In this document: positions 36,901-44,753 of the stretch, one piece after another
Position numbering within the stretch: position 1 is the stretch's first letter
Layout of the letters: every line of letters starts with the position of its first letter
Origin: [Lactobacillus] timonensis
Lineage (GTDB): Bacteria; Bacillota; Bacilli; Lactobacillales; Lactobacillaceae
NCBI RefSeq assembly: GCF_900240275.1
Contig: NZ_LT964761.1
Coordinates: forward strand, 667,387-731,386
Direction: 5' to 3'
DNA: 64,000 nt
Made by a program: the position numbers and the translations under genes
Notes under the pieces: generated by a model
The model's input: only the letters and a program-made list of their open reading frames with translations
The model's database searches: none
What the model was told of the DNA's origin: nothing

Positions 36901-37063
36901 TGCGCATCGTATCAGCAACTTCACTCTGCACATTTGACGGCAAAGTGATGTCTGAATGTGCCCTTGTCAGGGCATTAATATTTGGTAACAAGACAATCGC
37001 CGCGACGACGATCACAACCCAGGCCAGCAGGGAGCCTAGGTGTCTGTCTCTTATCCACTTCAA
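33905..37063 (-). CDS. MMPL/RND-family transporter with long extracytoplasmic coiled coil
   Basis: This 1052-residue membrane protein has the MMPL layout. One N-terminal helix is followed by a soluble loop (about 40-175), five or six helices (180-345), a very long second loop (about 395-860) and five or six C-terminal helices (860-1035) with GVDYSIFLMRRYLDY. The second loop carries many QLxxGxxQLxxG-like repeats, as in YhgE/Pip proteins, and is predicted as an extended coiled coil. Such proteins move lipids, lipid-linked polymers or drugs across the membrane. The TTG start lies two bases after the stop of the TetR gene, so they are coupled and likely co-regulated. Confidence 0.9.
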   Translation of the reverse strand: MKWIRDRHLGSLLAWVVIVVAAIVLLPNINALTRAHSDITLPSNVQSEVADTMRNHWGKGTKNTYETALVFNNGDSAMTKADTRRVKKTIKELRDHKSKYGIKSMTAAYDNAATRKQLISKDKSTVLVQLNISNDHLTVSKSNKQLSNAIKMKGIRTYVTGAKTLEDDFSGAIQEGIKKTEVISVIFIFIVLVVVFRSPIVPLISLLTVGVSFITSFSLVTNLVEKFNFPFSNFTQVFMVIVLFGIGTDYNILLYDQYKENLGSGMDNIEATLDARRKAGRTILMSGTSLLIGFAALGLARFSIYRSAVGVAVGVAVLLIVLLTLNPFFMIVLGKRMFWPVKKFEGETHSPLWQWLSKHSLLHPFLALGLVAVIMVPLALTFQHPLDYNDASEISDSVPSKKGYLVVQDHFSKGTAEPSTLYIHADHRLDNQKDLMLIDQLTGQIAANKDVKLAASVTRPDGSKIKKLYVNNQVGTLNKQLGTAQKGVGQLTNGSQQMGNGINQLSAGSQQLVNGLTQLSQQLNASMSGSNAAQLAALQRGLPQLNSGIQQLNRALNAQGASINTAGLTNELTNVGTQAQIIGNNLNEAGNTLRSIQGSGSTDTSAIQQQYAAAMDAAHLNDQQKQVMGGALNQILHGVQSSAGSQQAALAGKLQSVAGNLQAAGAADRSLGNSLNNVAGSAQSLGGLMGQLQTLKASVAQLAAASNVALPGAAQAIQQLTGGLSQVQSAVGMGTQGMIQLNTGINRLAAASPAMTNGLQQLGTGLQAGSTYLGGLQNSAAANHFYIPNAVLHSKTFRPAMKTYLSHDKKTARIEIVFKTDPSGYQAAALANSLSNISRKSLKGTSLEDAKVAMSGQSERIYNTRKTASGDFVRTAVIMIVGISLALMFITRSLLQPLYIMGTLVLAYLASLSINHWMINLVMGRDMLTWNTPFFGFIMLIALGVDYSIFLMRRYLDYQDAEDDPNKNILRACANIGNVVISAAIILSGTFAALIPSGIPTLIEVATTVIVGLILLVIIMPVVMSPAVKFTYGNTHARHEKLRASIAAKKHK

Positions 37064-37065
37064 AA

Positions 37066-37653
37066 TTATTCCACTCCCTTTTTCTCTGCTGTACTTGGCG
37101 AGATCAGCCGCATAAGCATCAAATCATAAGCGTGCTGCCGCCCCTGGCAATTCTTTGTCTTGTTGCGATGGTCTGGCAAAAGGTCAATAAAAATAAAACC
37201 AAAGGCCGCCCCGATTAACATCTGCGGGTCAGTTGTCTTTTTGATCTCTTCATCCTCATTGACTATCTTCTTGACAATCTCAACAATCTTTTCCAGTTCA
37301 GCTTGAACATTATGCTCGTGCGGGTTTACCTGCATCATGTAAAAAATGCTGGTCATGAATGGCTGCTTAATAATCTCATTGCGGACGATATCGCCCATTT
37401 TCATAATTGCTAACTTGCCAGACAGACCCACAATTGAATCCACAATTTGCTGATACAACTCGTGTAATACATGTGCTCCCACTAAAGACACTAGTTCATC
37501 ACGATTACTAATATAGTGATACAGCGACTGTGAGCGAATATTTAACCGCTTGGCCAACGTGCTAATAGTAACCTTCTGTAAACCATCTTGCCGTGCTATG
37601 TCCGTTGCGGCCGCTACTACCTTATCGATACTGAGTGTCCGTGATGCTGCCAC
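37066..37653 (-). CDS. TetR-family regulator of the MMPL gene
   Basis: This 195-residue regulator has an N-terminal TetR helix-turn-helix (VTISTLAKRLNIRSQSLYHYISNRDELV) and a helical ligand and dimer domain of the WHG kind. It stands directly before the MMPL gene on the same strand, so it probably autoregulates and represses the pair. The small inverted repeat CTACA-ATC-TGTAG at about 37708-37720 before its start is a candidate operator. The inducer is unknown. Confidence 0.88.
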   Translation of the reverse strand: MAASRTLSIDKVVAAATDIARQDGLQKVTISTLAKRLNIRSQSLYHYISNRDELVSLVGAHVLHELYQQIVDSIVGLSGKLAIMKMGDIVRNEIIKQPFMTSIFYMMQVNPHEHNVQAELEKIVEIVKKIVNEDEEIKKTTDPQMLIGAAFGFIFIDLLPDHRNKTKNCQGRQHAYDLMLMRLISPSTAEKKGVE

Positions 37654-37740
37654 GATCTCACCTCCCTTGATACAAGCAGTTTATATCTTACTACTATCTA
37701 GTTCAATCTACAATCTGTAGAATATGTTTCTTTTTTGAAA

Positions 37741-37754
37741 ATTTCCCGGGAAAT
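37741..37754. promoter_or_regulatory. Noc-binding-type palindrome
   Basis: ATTTCCCGGGAAAT is identical to the Bacillus Noc nucleoid-occlusion site consensus. It lies just after the murE terminator stem, about 14 kb left of oriC. Confidence 0.75.
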
Positions 37755-37788
37755 TAAAAAGGCCGGGGATTCATCCCCCAGCCTTTTT
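37755..37788 (-). terminator. Terminator of the cross-bridge operon
   Basis: AAAAAGGC-GGGGA and TCCCC-GCCTTTTT form a strong stem. Read leftward it ends in TTTTTAATTT, which runs into the Noc-type palindrome. Confidence 0.85.
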
Positions 37789-37795
37789 GGCTAAA

Positions 37796-39328
37796 TTAAT
37801 CCAACCCCATCATCTTGCGGGTAAATTGGTAGTCACCAACGTACGGGATGTCGTGCCCCTTGTCGTGCATGAACGTTTCCCGGCCCTTGGCAGCTTCAAA
37901 AATGACATCGCCCGGCTTAGCCATTTCGTATGCCTGCTTGATGGCGCTAACCCGGTCCACATTAATATGAACTTCGAGATCTGGATTAGTAATATTGTCC
38001 TTAATGTCGTTATCAATCTTGTGAGGGTCTTCGAAGAAGTTATCTTCACTCGTTAGAATAGCCACATCAGCGTACTTTGACAAAACCTTCCCAATGTCAG
38101 CTCGTCGTGATTCGGCCTTGCCCCCGGCAGAACCAGTAACCACGATCAGCCGCCCTTCTGGGTGTGATGCCTTCAGGTAGTTGAAGGCCTTGGTAAAGCT
38201 CAAGTAGTCGTGCGCATAGTCAACGCAGGCTTCGATCCCTTCAGCATCAGTCAGCATTTCCATCCGGCCCGGAACAGTCGTTTCAGCAATCCCTTGCTTT
38301 ATCTTTTCCAAGTCGTCACTAATTTGGGCAACAATTGACATTGCCGCCGTCGCGTTACTGTCGTTGAAGTCTCCCGGAATCTTCGTCTGGAAGTCGCCAC
38401 TGATCTGTGGCAGCCCATCATCATGGGTAGCAACGCTAAATTGCCCGCCCTTACCAGAAGTGAAGCGGTAATCGGCGTCAGTTTGGTCACTGCCAAAGGT
38501 AACCAGCGGCCGCTGATAGTGACGAGCCTTCTTCGCGATAACGTCGTAGTAATCAGTGCTGCGGTTGATGAAGAAACGCTCGCTGTTAACAACTAACTGG
38601 CTCTTGCAGTAGAGGTAGTCATCAAATGTTGGGTGTTCAACCGGGCTGATGTGGTCCGGCGAAATGTTAAGGAAGGCGCCATACTGGTACTTAATCCCCA
38701 TGACCCGGGACATCTTGTAGGCCTGACTAGAAACTTCCATTACCAGATACTTGAGGTGGTTATCGGCCGCGTCGCGCAACATCCGGAACAAATCTAATGC
38801 TTCCGGCGTTGTCAGGTGGGAATCGAAAAAGGTTTTCCCATCGATACAGCTATCAATGGATGAAAGGCGGCCAACCTTTCCCGGGAACAGCTCGTTGAGC
38901 ATGTGCCAAATAAAGTAAGTGGTAGTCGTCTTCCCCTTAGTCCCGGTAATCCCAATCATTGTCAGGTCCTTGTCGGGTTCGCCGTAGAAAGATCGTGCAA
39001 TGACCGCCATCGCCTTGTGCATATCAGTGACGATAATCTGCGGGATATGCTGGTGGCTTTCAGCTAAGTCGTCAGTCATGACTAACTCCGAGATCAACGC
39101 CACTGCTCCAGCATCAATCGCGGCATCAGCATACTGGGGCTTAAAGTGGTTTCCCTTGCACATGAAGAGCGTCCCTGGTTTGATCTGTCGTGAATCGTAG
39201 GAGAGGTGCTCGACCTTTACCTGCTCCTGTTCATTAGTCAGCTCATAGTCCCAGTGATCATCACTCACCGTTTCCTTGTAGAGGCCCTGCTTTTGCAACT
39301 GCATTACAACTTTTTCTAACGTCATCAT
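37796..39328 (-). CDS. murE: UDP-MurNAc-tripeptide synthetase MurE
   Basis: This 510-residue Mur ligase adds the third-position diamino acid to UDP-MurNAc-Ala-Glu in the cytoplasm. It has the ATP loop GTKGKTTT (129-136), HLTTPEALDLF for UDP-substrate binding, the carbamylated-Lys region and a C-terminal ligase domain. In the position where meso-DAP enzymes have DNPR and Staphylococcus lysine enzymes DNPA, this one has EDNFFEDP near residue 430. It therefore does not look like a DAP enzyme, and L-Lys or L-Orn is more likely. It is the last gene of the operon with AsnB and the D-Asp ligase, which modify that same residue. Confidence 0.92.
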   Translation of the reverse strand: MMTLEKVVMQLQKQGLYKETVSDDHWDYELTNEQEQVKVEHLSYDSRQIKPGTLFMCKGNHFKPQYADAAIDAGAVALISELVMTDDLAESHQHIPQIIVTDMHKAMAVIARSFYGEPDKDLTMIGITGTKGKTTTTYFIWHMLNELFPGKVGRLSSIDSCIDGKTFFDSHLTTPEALDLFRMLRDAADNHLKYLVMEVSSQAYKMSRVMGIKYQYGAFLNISPDHISPVEHPTFDDYLYCKSQLVVNSERFFINRSTDYYDVIAKKARHYQRPLVTFGSDQTDADYRFTSGKGGQFSVATHDDGLPQISGDFQTKIPGDFNDSNATAAMSIVAQISDDLEKIKQGIAETTVPGRMEMLTDAEGIEACVDYAHDYLSFTKAFNYLKASHPEGRLIVVTGSAGGKAESRRADIGKVLSKYADVAILTSEDNFFEDPHKIDNDIKDNITNPDLEVHINVDRVSAIKQAYEMAKPGDVIFEAAKGRETFMHDKGHDIPYVGDYQFTRKMMGLD

Positions 39329-39380
39329 AGATAACGACCCCTTTTCTTTTCCAACAACAAACTACCAGCAAACAAAATAA

Positions 39381-41312
39381 CTAATCGTTAACTTCAGCGG
39401 CCCTTTCGACCTCGTCGGCACGGTTACTCTTCCCTTCCTGTGGGTCAAAGTTATCAATGAAGTATAACTTGTACCAAACAAGGAAAGTATAAATCGTCCA
39501 GATCTTCCGCCGCCCGTCAACTTTACCGTTATAGTTATCGTCGAGTAACTGAAGAATCTTTTCCTGGTTGAAAAATTCCTTCACGAAGTCTTCAGCAAAC
39601 AGCTGACGCACTTCTTGGTAGAACTTCTTCTCCCGTAACCAGGCCCGTACCGGCGTTGGGAAGCCCATCTTCGGCCGGGTTGCCCATTCTTCTGGCAAGT
39701 GGCGGTTAGCGGCCATCCGAAAGGCCCACTTAGTGCCATGGCGGTTGAAGAGGTACTTAGTCGGTGTATGCCCAGCAACCCTCATGACTTCCTTATCCAG
39801 CAATGGCACCCGCAGTTCCAGTGAGTTGGCCATACTCATCTTGTCGGCCTTCAAACAAATGTCGTCAGGCATGAAGAGGTGGAGGTCCAGGTACTGTTTC
39901 TTCGCCACTTCGTCAATGTCCTTATCGGCAATCTTGTCGAGAATCGGGTCAACAATATCGTCAATCGTCGGTCCGCAGTTGTACTTATCCTGAAGAACAT
40001 CTGCCGCTTCATCCGGCGAGAAAATGTAGGCCTGGCCGATAAAGCCAGATTCCTTAACCGGAGCCAGAGCCCGGAACATGTGCAACTGACCATGGAAATG
40101 TTTGCCATCCAGCCACTTGGCAATCTTATAACGCTTCTCCTGTGGCAGTTCGCGCAGATTATCAGTAAACCAGCGAATCATCTTGGAGTTGGAATTAAAG
40201 CCGTAGTCGATGTAGCCAGCAAATAACTCGTCGGCCCCTTCGCCGGAAAGCATCGCCTTGTAACCATGTTCCTTGGCCAAGCGGGTCAAGAAGTACAGCG
40301 GGATTACCGACGGATTAGAATCCGGCTCGTCCAAGAAGTACTGGATCAGCGGGAAAGTATGGAAGGCTTCCTCGTTGGTTAACTTGGCATCGGTATTCTT
40401 TAAGTGCAGCTTAGCGGCTAATTCACGGGCCTGCTTCGTTTCGTCGTAGGTGCTGTCAAAACCGATGGAGAAGGTGTTATCCGGCCGCATCATGGCAGTG
40501 ACATAACTAGAGTCAACACCGGCTGACAGGAAGGAACCAACCTTGATTCCCTCGTCAGCAAAGGAGTGGGCGTGAACTGAATCAGTCACCACGTCCTCAA
40601 TGTTATCGACGGCCTTATCAAAACTCTCGTCATCGGGGTCAAAGTCAGCATCCCAGTATTCTTGGATGTCTAACTTGCCATCCCGGTAGTGGAAACAATG
40701 CCCAACCGGCAACTTGTAGACGCCCTTAAAGAAGGTTTCGTCGGTAGCTGAATACTGGAAAGTCATGTAAGGCTTCAATGCTTCCTTATTCAGCTCCTTG
40801 TCGAAGTGCGGGTGGTCTAAGAAGGCCTTTATTTCTGACCCAACAAAGAAGGTTCCGTTCATCTGCGCGTAGTACAGCGGCTTAATACCGAAGTGGTCGC
40901 GCGCACCAAACATTTCCTTCTTTTTCATGTCCCAGATGACGAAGGCAAACATTCCCCGCAACCGCTTCAGAATTCCGTCACCCCACTGTTCATAACCATG
41001 CAGGATAACTTCCGTATCGGCATGAGTTGTAAACTGGTGACCGTCCTTGATTAGTTCCTCGCGCAATTCCTTAAAGTTGTAAATTTCACCGTTAAATTCA
41101 ATCGCCATTGACCGGTTTTCGTTAAAAATCGGCTGGTTACCGGACTTCACGTCGATAAAGCTTAACCGGCGAAATCCTAGGGCGACGTCTTCATCCACGT
41201 ACTGACCTTCGGAATCGGGACCGCGGTGAATGATCCGGTCCTTCATCTTTTTAATCAGGTCCTCTTTGATTTGTGGCTTCTCGTTATCCACAAACGCGAC
41301 AATTCCACACAT
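39381..41312 (-). CDS. asnB: AsnB/AsnH-type glutamine amidotransferase
   Basis: This 643-residue enzyme has an N-terminal Ntn glutaminase domain with C2 (MCGIVAFVDN) and a C-terminal synthetase domain with SAGVDSSYV as the pyrophosphate loop. Members make asparagine, but a subgroup amidates peptidoglycan: AsnH of Lactococcus converts the D-Asp cross-bridge to D-Asn, and AsnB1 of L. plantarum amidates meso-DAP. Its place between the D-Asp ligase and murE makes amidation of the D-Asp side chain the most likely role. It starts 19 bases after the ligase gene. Free asparagine synthesis remains possible. Confidence 0.9.
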   Translation of the reverse strand: MCGIVAFVDNEKPQIKEDLIKKMKDRIIHRGPDSEGQYVDEDVALGFRRLSFIDVKSGNQPIFNENRSMAIEFNGEIYNFKELREELIKDGHQFTTHADTEVILHGYEQWGDGILKRLRGMFAFVIWDMKKKEMFGARDHFGIKPLYYAQMNGTFFVGSEIKAFLDHPHFDKELNKEALKPYMTFQYSATDETFFKGVYKLPVGHCFHYRDGKLDIQEYWDADFDPDDESFDKAVDNIEDVVTDSVHAHSFADEGIKVGSFLSAGVDSSYVTAMMRPDNTFSIGFDSTYDETKQARELAAKLHLKNTDAKLTNEEAFHTFPLIQYFLDEPDSNPSVIPLYFLTRLAKEHGYKAMLSGEGADELFAGYIDYGFNSNSKMIRWFTDNLRELPQEKRYKIAKWLDGKHFHGQLHMFRALAPVKESGFIGQAYIFSPDEAADVLQDKYNCGPTIDDIVDPILDKIADKDIDEVAKKQYLDLHLFMPDDICLKADKMSMANSLELRVPLLDKEVMRVAGHTPTKYLFNRHGTKWAFRMAANRHLPEEWATRPKMGFPTPVRAWLREKKFYQEVRQLFAEDFVKEFFNQEKILQLLDDNYNGKVDGRRKIWTIYTFLVWYKLYFIDNFDPQEGKSNRADEVERAAEVND

Positions 41313-41331
41313 ACTTTTGCTCCTATCTCTT

Positions 41332-42555
41332 TTAACGTTGAACGAAATACTTCTGGTAGTTCTTATTGATAATCCAAAAGGCGTAGTGCATCAGCAGTCG
41401 TTGTTTCAAGGTGTCCCGCTTATCAAAGGCGGTCGTCCCCCACTGTCCTGCTTCAAGCAACTTCTTTGCCCGTTCCTTGTACTTATTTTCCTTAGCGTAC
41501 TTGTAGAAAACCTTTTTTGGACCATTCATCCAGAGCATGTGCCCATCTGCATAGTCAGTATCATCCTTAGCCTTGTGGTAAATGACGTCATCAGCAACGT
41601 ATTTCGCAAGGTTGTAACCGTTAAGCGTGCAGTAGTACGAACTCCGCCCCTGCCGGAGATTGATTTCAAAGACCTTGTATTGGCCATCGCGGTGGTCGTA
41701 CTTCAGGTCAAAGTCAGCAAACCCGACGTAGTTAATCTCTTCGAGAAACTTGATAATTGTGTCGTAAATCTGCTGATCAAACTCTGGCAAGATTACCATG
41801 TAGTTACCAACGGCAACTGGTGACGGGTCTTCCAGCAACGGGTGGCCCAAACAAATCATCCGCACGTGGTGATTTGAATCAACGTAGGCGTTGACGACCC
41901 GCATGTTGGAATCATCCCCAGGAATAAAGTCCTGGGCAATAAAGTCACTCTGGTAACCAGCCTGGTAGATTTCTTTCAGTAGCTTATCAAGCTGCTCCCG
42001 GCGGTCAAGAACAAACGCCTTTTTTCGTCCAGGAAAGTCGATTCCCAGCCACTCAATGCTATTTGATGGCTTGAGCGCAATTGGAAAGTCAAACGGCAGT
42101 TTAATCTGTTCGACTCCCGCTTCAACGGCCTTTTTGGTAATAATCTTAGTCTTCGGGTAAGGCAGGCCATACTTGTCGGCCATCTGGTAAAAGGTTTCTT
42201 TAGTGCCTAACGCGTGGAATAAATCATGGTCAACGTATGGGCAGGCAAAGTGTTCCTTTAGTTCATCCAGGTGCTCCGAAATCAGTTCCGTGTAGCCATC
42301 ACCACAGGAAAGCAGCAGGTACTTTTTCTGTGGATCCAACTTGCTAGCTAATTGCCGCATTGTCTCGATAAAGACAGGGTCCTTGTCAAATCCCGGGACA
42401 ATTCGAACGTCAGCAAAACGTGTGTAACGGGTCGGCGCCATCGGCACGATACCATAAGCGATACTCTTCACGCCGTAAGCATCATAAAAGGAACGCGCCA
42501 TCCCGTAGCAGTTAAAGTCGGTCCCCAGCAGGATCGGTTGAAAATCAGCTGTCAT
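41332..42555 (-). CDS. aslA: ATP-grasp D-aspartate ligase (Aslfm type)
   Basis: This 407-residue ATP-grasp protein closely follows Aslfm of Enterococcus faecium as I remember it, with GMARSF near the start, PTRY, IPGFDKDPVFIETM, LSCGDGY, CPYVD, PLLEDPSP and FEINLRQGRSS. Aslfm joins the beta-carboxylate of D-Asp to the side-chain amine of the third residue of the peptidoglycan precursor, forming the A4 cross-bridge. I chose the ATG at 42555, with GGAAG nine to ten bases upstream. It is the first gene of the cross-bridge operon. Confidence 0.92.
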   Translation of the reverse strand: MTADFQPILLGTDFNCYGMARSFYDAYGVKSIAYGIVPMAPTRYTRFADVRIVPGFDKDPVFIETMRQLASKLDPQKKYLLLSCGDGYTELISEHLDELKEHFACPYVDHDLFHALGTKETFYQMADKYGLPYPKTKIITKKAVEAGVEQIKLPFDFPIALKPSNSIEWLGIDFPGRKKAFVLDRREQLDKLLKEIYQAGYQSDFIAQDFIPGDDSNMRVVNAYVDSNHHVRMICLGHPLLEDPSPVAVGNYMVILPEFDQQIYDTIIKFLEEINYVGFADFDLKYDHRDGQYKVFEINLRQGRSSYYCTLNGYNLAKYVADDVIYHKAKDDTDYADGHMLWMNGPKKVFYKYAKENKYKERAKKLLEAGQWGTTAFDKRDTLKQRLLMHYAFWIINKNYQKYFVQR

Positions 42556-42605
42556 TTTCAATTATCTTCCTTTATTTATTTCGATTAATCTAAATCTGAA
42601 ACTTC

Positions 42606-42634
42606 ATCATAGCTTATCTATTACCGAAATTCAA
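42606..42634 (-). promoter_or_regulatory. Promoter of the cross-bridge operon
   Basis: Read leftward: TTGAAT (42634-42629), 17 bases, TATGAT (42611-42606), about 50 bases before aslA. Confidence 0.65.
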
Positions 42635-42672
42635 CGCTAGACCATGATCGTATCGATTCCTTAAATTAATGA

Positions 42673-43998
42673 CTACCGCAGGGAGTCCCAAGCTGCCAAA
42701 ATCTCAGGTTGCTGGTCAAGGAGCGCCCTGGTTTGGTCATCCAGGTACTTCTTATTAATGACTGCTTCGTAGGTGTATTGTTCAAACCAATCCTGGGTCA
42801 TCACAAAGTAACCCTTATCACCGTTTTTATCGCCCCACGAGTTTTCAATCTTCCACCGGTTTGGTTGACCGTCGACCAGGTTGACCCCCGTCAGCGTCAT
42901 CGCGTGGGACACTTCACCCTGCCGGGATTCCAGCCGGTCGGCCTTGCTCATTGATAAGTCAACCCCCAGCAGGTCACTATCCAAGAAGAGCTGGGCATCC
43001 ATTAATCCCCGCTTGCGGTCCATCTGTTGGAGAACGTCATTACCAACCCAGACCGTCTCGTTATCCTTCAGCTGCTTAATCGCTAATTCTTGCAGCTTGC
43101 TAAATGAAACGTTGACAAACTGCAAAGGAATTCCACCAACTACGCTATCCTGAGCAGGCATCGCGTACAACTTTCTTTCCTGGTGGTCAGGCGCATTAGT
43201 AATGACGACGTAGTCATGAAGGTCCATGTCAAAGTAACGGTGGTAAAAATCAAGGGGTGTGAGATCAGCATCACGGTGGTACTGGTGGTCATCATCACGG
43301 TACTCCAAGTCGAATTTAACCGGTGGCTTCCCAAAGGCCATCACGCAGATCCGGTAAACGTCACTCATCATCTCCTGACGCTTTGCGGCGATTTCCGTTG
43401 CAGAAGCGTGCTGGTCGTTAATCAGCCGCCGTAAAACGAGGAAGTCCTTATGCATCAGCCGGCGAAAGACGTCCGCGACGTCGTCCGTATTCTTCGTATT
43501 GAAGGTGTCGGGCATCAAATACTCTGGAACAACCCCGTACTTCTCAATAATCCCGGCAGCGTTGCCCCACTGACCACCGTCAGTCAGTGCAAAATCCACC
43601 AGGAAATCAACTGTCCGGTCATGCAGCGGCTGTCCAGCAGTCTCGACCACCTGTTGTAAAAAAAGGTTGGCTCGTTCCATCCGGTCCCAGAAAAACAGGT
43701 AGTTTTGCGATAATTCAAAATCTTTCAGCTTGTACTTGAGAGCAAAACGGTGGCGCAGGGTATTGAGCGTGGCAAAAGACCAGCAGCGGCCGCTGCGCCG
43801 TTGGTTGGTTACCTTTCCCGTCTTGACCTCAACGTTAAATACCCGGTGGTCTCGCTGGCTGACGGCTGGATTCTCACTCGTTGCTTTAATTCCGTTTTTC
43901 ATCACTGCTCGTGAAATAACTGCCGAGCTCTGCTGGCTAGCGAAATTCTGTTGATAATTAGCGATCATCTTGGCGCTGAGTTGTTCTTTATTGTTCAT
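42673..43998 (-). CDS. pepC: C1-family aminopeptidase PepC (bleomycin hydrolase type)
   Basis: This 441-residue cysteine aminopeptidase has the catalytic C72 in SGRCWSFA, the His in SHAMTLTGV and the Asn in ENSWGD. The family is a cytoplasmic hexamer that releases N-terminal residues from peptides. The length matches PepC of lactobacilli. It ends in DSLR rather than the Ala end that PepC trims itself to, so check its C-terminal arm. The ATG is preceded by GGAGG. It lies 117 bases before the aslA promoter region, in the same direction. Confidence 0.93.
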   Translation of the reverse strand: MNNKEQLSAKMIANYQQNFASQQSSAVISRAVMKNGIKATSENPAVSQRDHRVFNVEVKTGKVTNQRRSGRCWSFATLNTLRHRFALKYKLKDFELSQNYLFFWDRMERANLFLQQVVETAGQPLHDRTVDFLVDFALTDGGQWGNAAGIIEKYGVVPEYLMPDTFNTKNTDDVADVFRRLMHKDFLVLRRLINDQHASATEIAAKRQEMMSDVYRICVMAFGKPPVKFDLEYRDDDHQYHRDADLTPLDFYHRYFDMDLHDYVVITNAPDHQERKLYAMPAQDSVVGGIPLQFVNVSFSKLQELAIKQLKDNETVWVGNDVLQQMDRKRGLMDAQLFLDSDLLGVDLSMSKADRLESRQGEVSHAMTLTGVNLVDGQPNRWKIENSWGDKNGDKGYFVMTQDWFEQYTYEAVINKKYLDDQTRALLDQQPEILAAWDSLR

Positions 43999-44035
43999 TC
44001 CAAATTCCTCCTTATTTCCTCTATCAAATTAAAGA

Positions 44036-44058
44036 AAAGAGGTTGGTTCTTCCCAACC
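44036..44058 (-). terminator. Terminator after lepB
   Basis: GGTTGG and CCAACC pair around six bases; read leftward they are followed by TCTTTTCTTT. Confidence 0.75.
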
Positions 44059-44067
44059 CCTTAACTC

Positions 44068-44670
44068 TTATTGATAAAAGTGTTTCCACTGGTTATCGAC
44101 GTTGTTCTTTGCCGGTTGCTGATGGTTCCAAAAACCAGCCTTTACCACCCCGTCGACCTTCTTTCGCGGCACAAAGCCCCAGTAGCGACTGTCGTTGGAA
44201 ACACTGCGGTGGTCTCCTAGGACGAAGTATTCACCAGCTGGCACCTTTGTTGCTCCCTTGTTCTTCAACCAGTTGTTCTGCTTAGAGATACTAGCTAAAG
44301 TCCAGTTCCCGGTTCCGACACCCCGCTGTTCGGCATTAATATACTGCTGGTTAACTAGCTTGCCGTTGACGTACAGCTTGCCGTTCTTAGATTCGACCGT
44401 GTCTCCCGGGAGGCCAATAACCCGCTTAACGTAGTCCGTCTTCGTCACTGCTTGGGGGTCAACACCCTGTGCATCAAAGACGATCACACTTCCGTGACGA
44501 ATTTTGGCTGTTTTAATGCAGGCAACCCGTTCATTATTTTGCAGGTTAGGCTGCATTGATGGCCCGTCAACTCGAACCAGCTGGAAAACAAACTGCTTGA
44601 TTAATAGTGCAAGCAGGAGGCCGATTGCGACCGGCACCAGCCAGCTCAGAATACTCCGCAATGTTTTCAT
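44068..44670 (-). CDS. lepB: Signal peptidase I
   Basis: This 200-residue protease removes signal peptides on the outer face of the membrane. It has one N-terminal membrane helix (about 9-30), the Ser nucleophile S38 in GPSMQP, the general base K82 in YVKRVIGLPGD and GDHRSVSNDSRYWG as box E. It is a single-helix, short Gram-positive form. It lies 83 bases after the dus gene and ends in a terminator. It would process the LysM autolysin seen in this window. Confidence 0.94.
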   Translation of the reverse strand: MKTLRSILSWLVPVAIGLLLALLIKQFVFQLVRVDGPSMQPNLQNNERVACIKTAKIRHGSVIVFDAQGVDPQAVTKTDYVKRVIGLPGDTVESKNGKLYVNGKLVNQQYINAEQRGVGTGNWTLASISKQNNWLKNKGATKVPAGEYFVLGDHRSVSNDSRYWGFVPRKKVDGVVKAGFWNHQQPAKNNVDNQWKHFYQ

Positions 44671-44753
44671 GACAACATCTCTCCAATTAGTGAGTTTGTA
44701 ATTATCATACCACTATCACGGCAAGGCAAGCACGCATTTCGCTAACTGGTTTA

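Noticed and set aside
38877..38890. CTTTCCCGGGAACA in murE as a third Noc site
   Set aside because: Three differences from the consensus within a coding region; could be chance.
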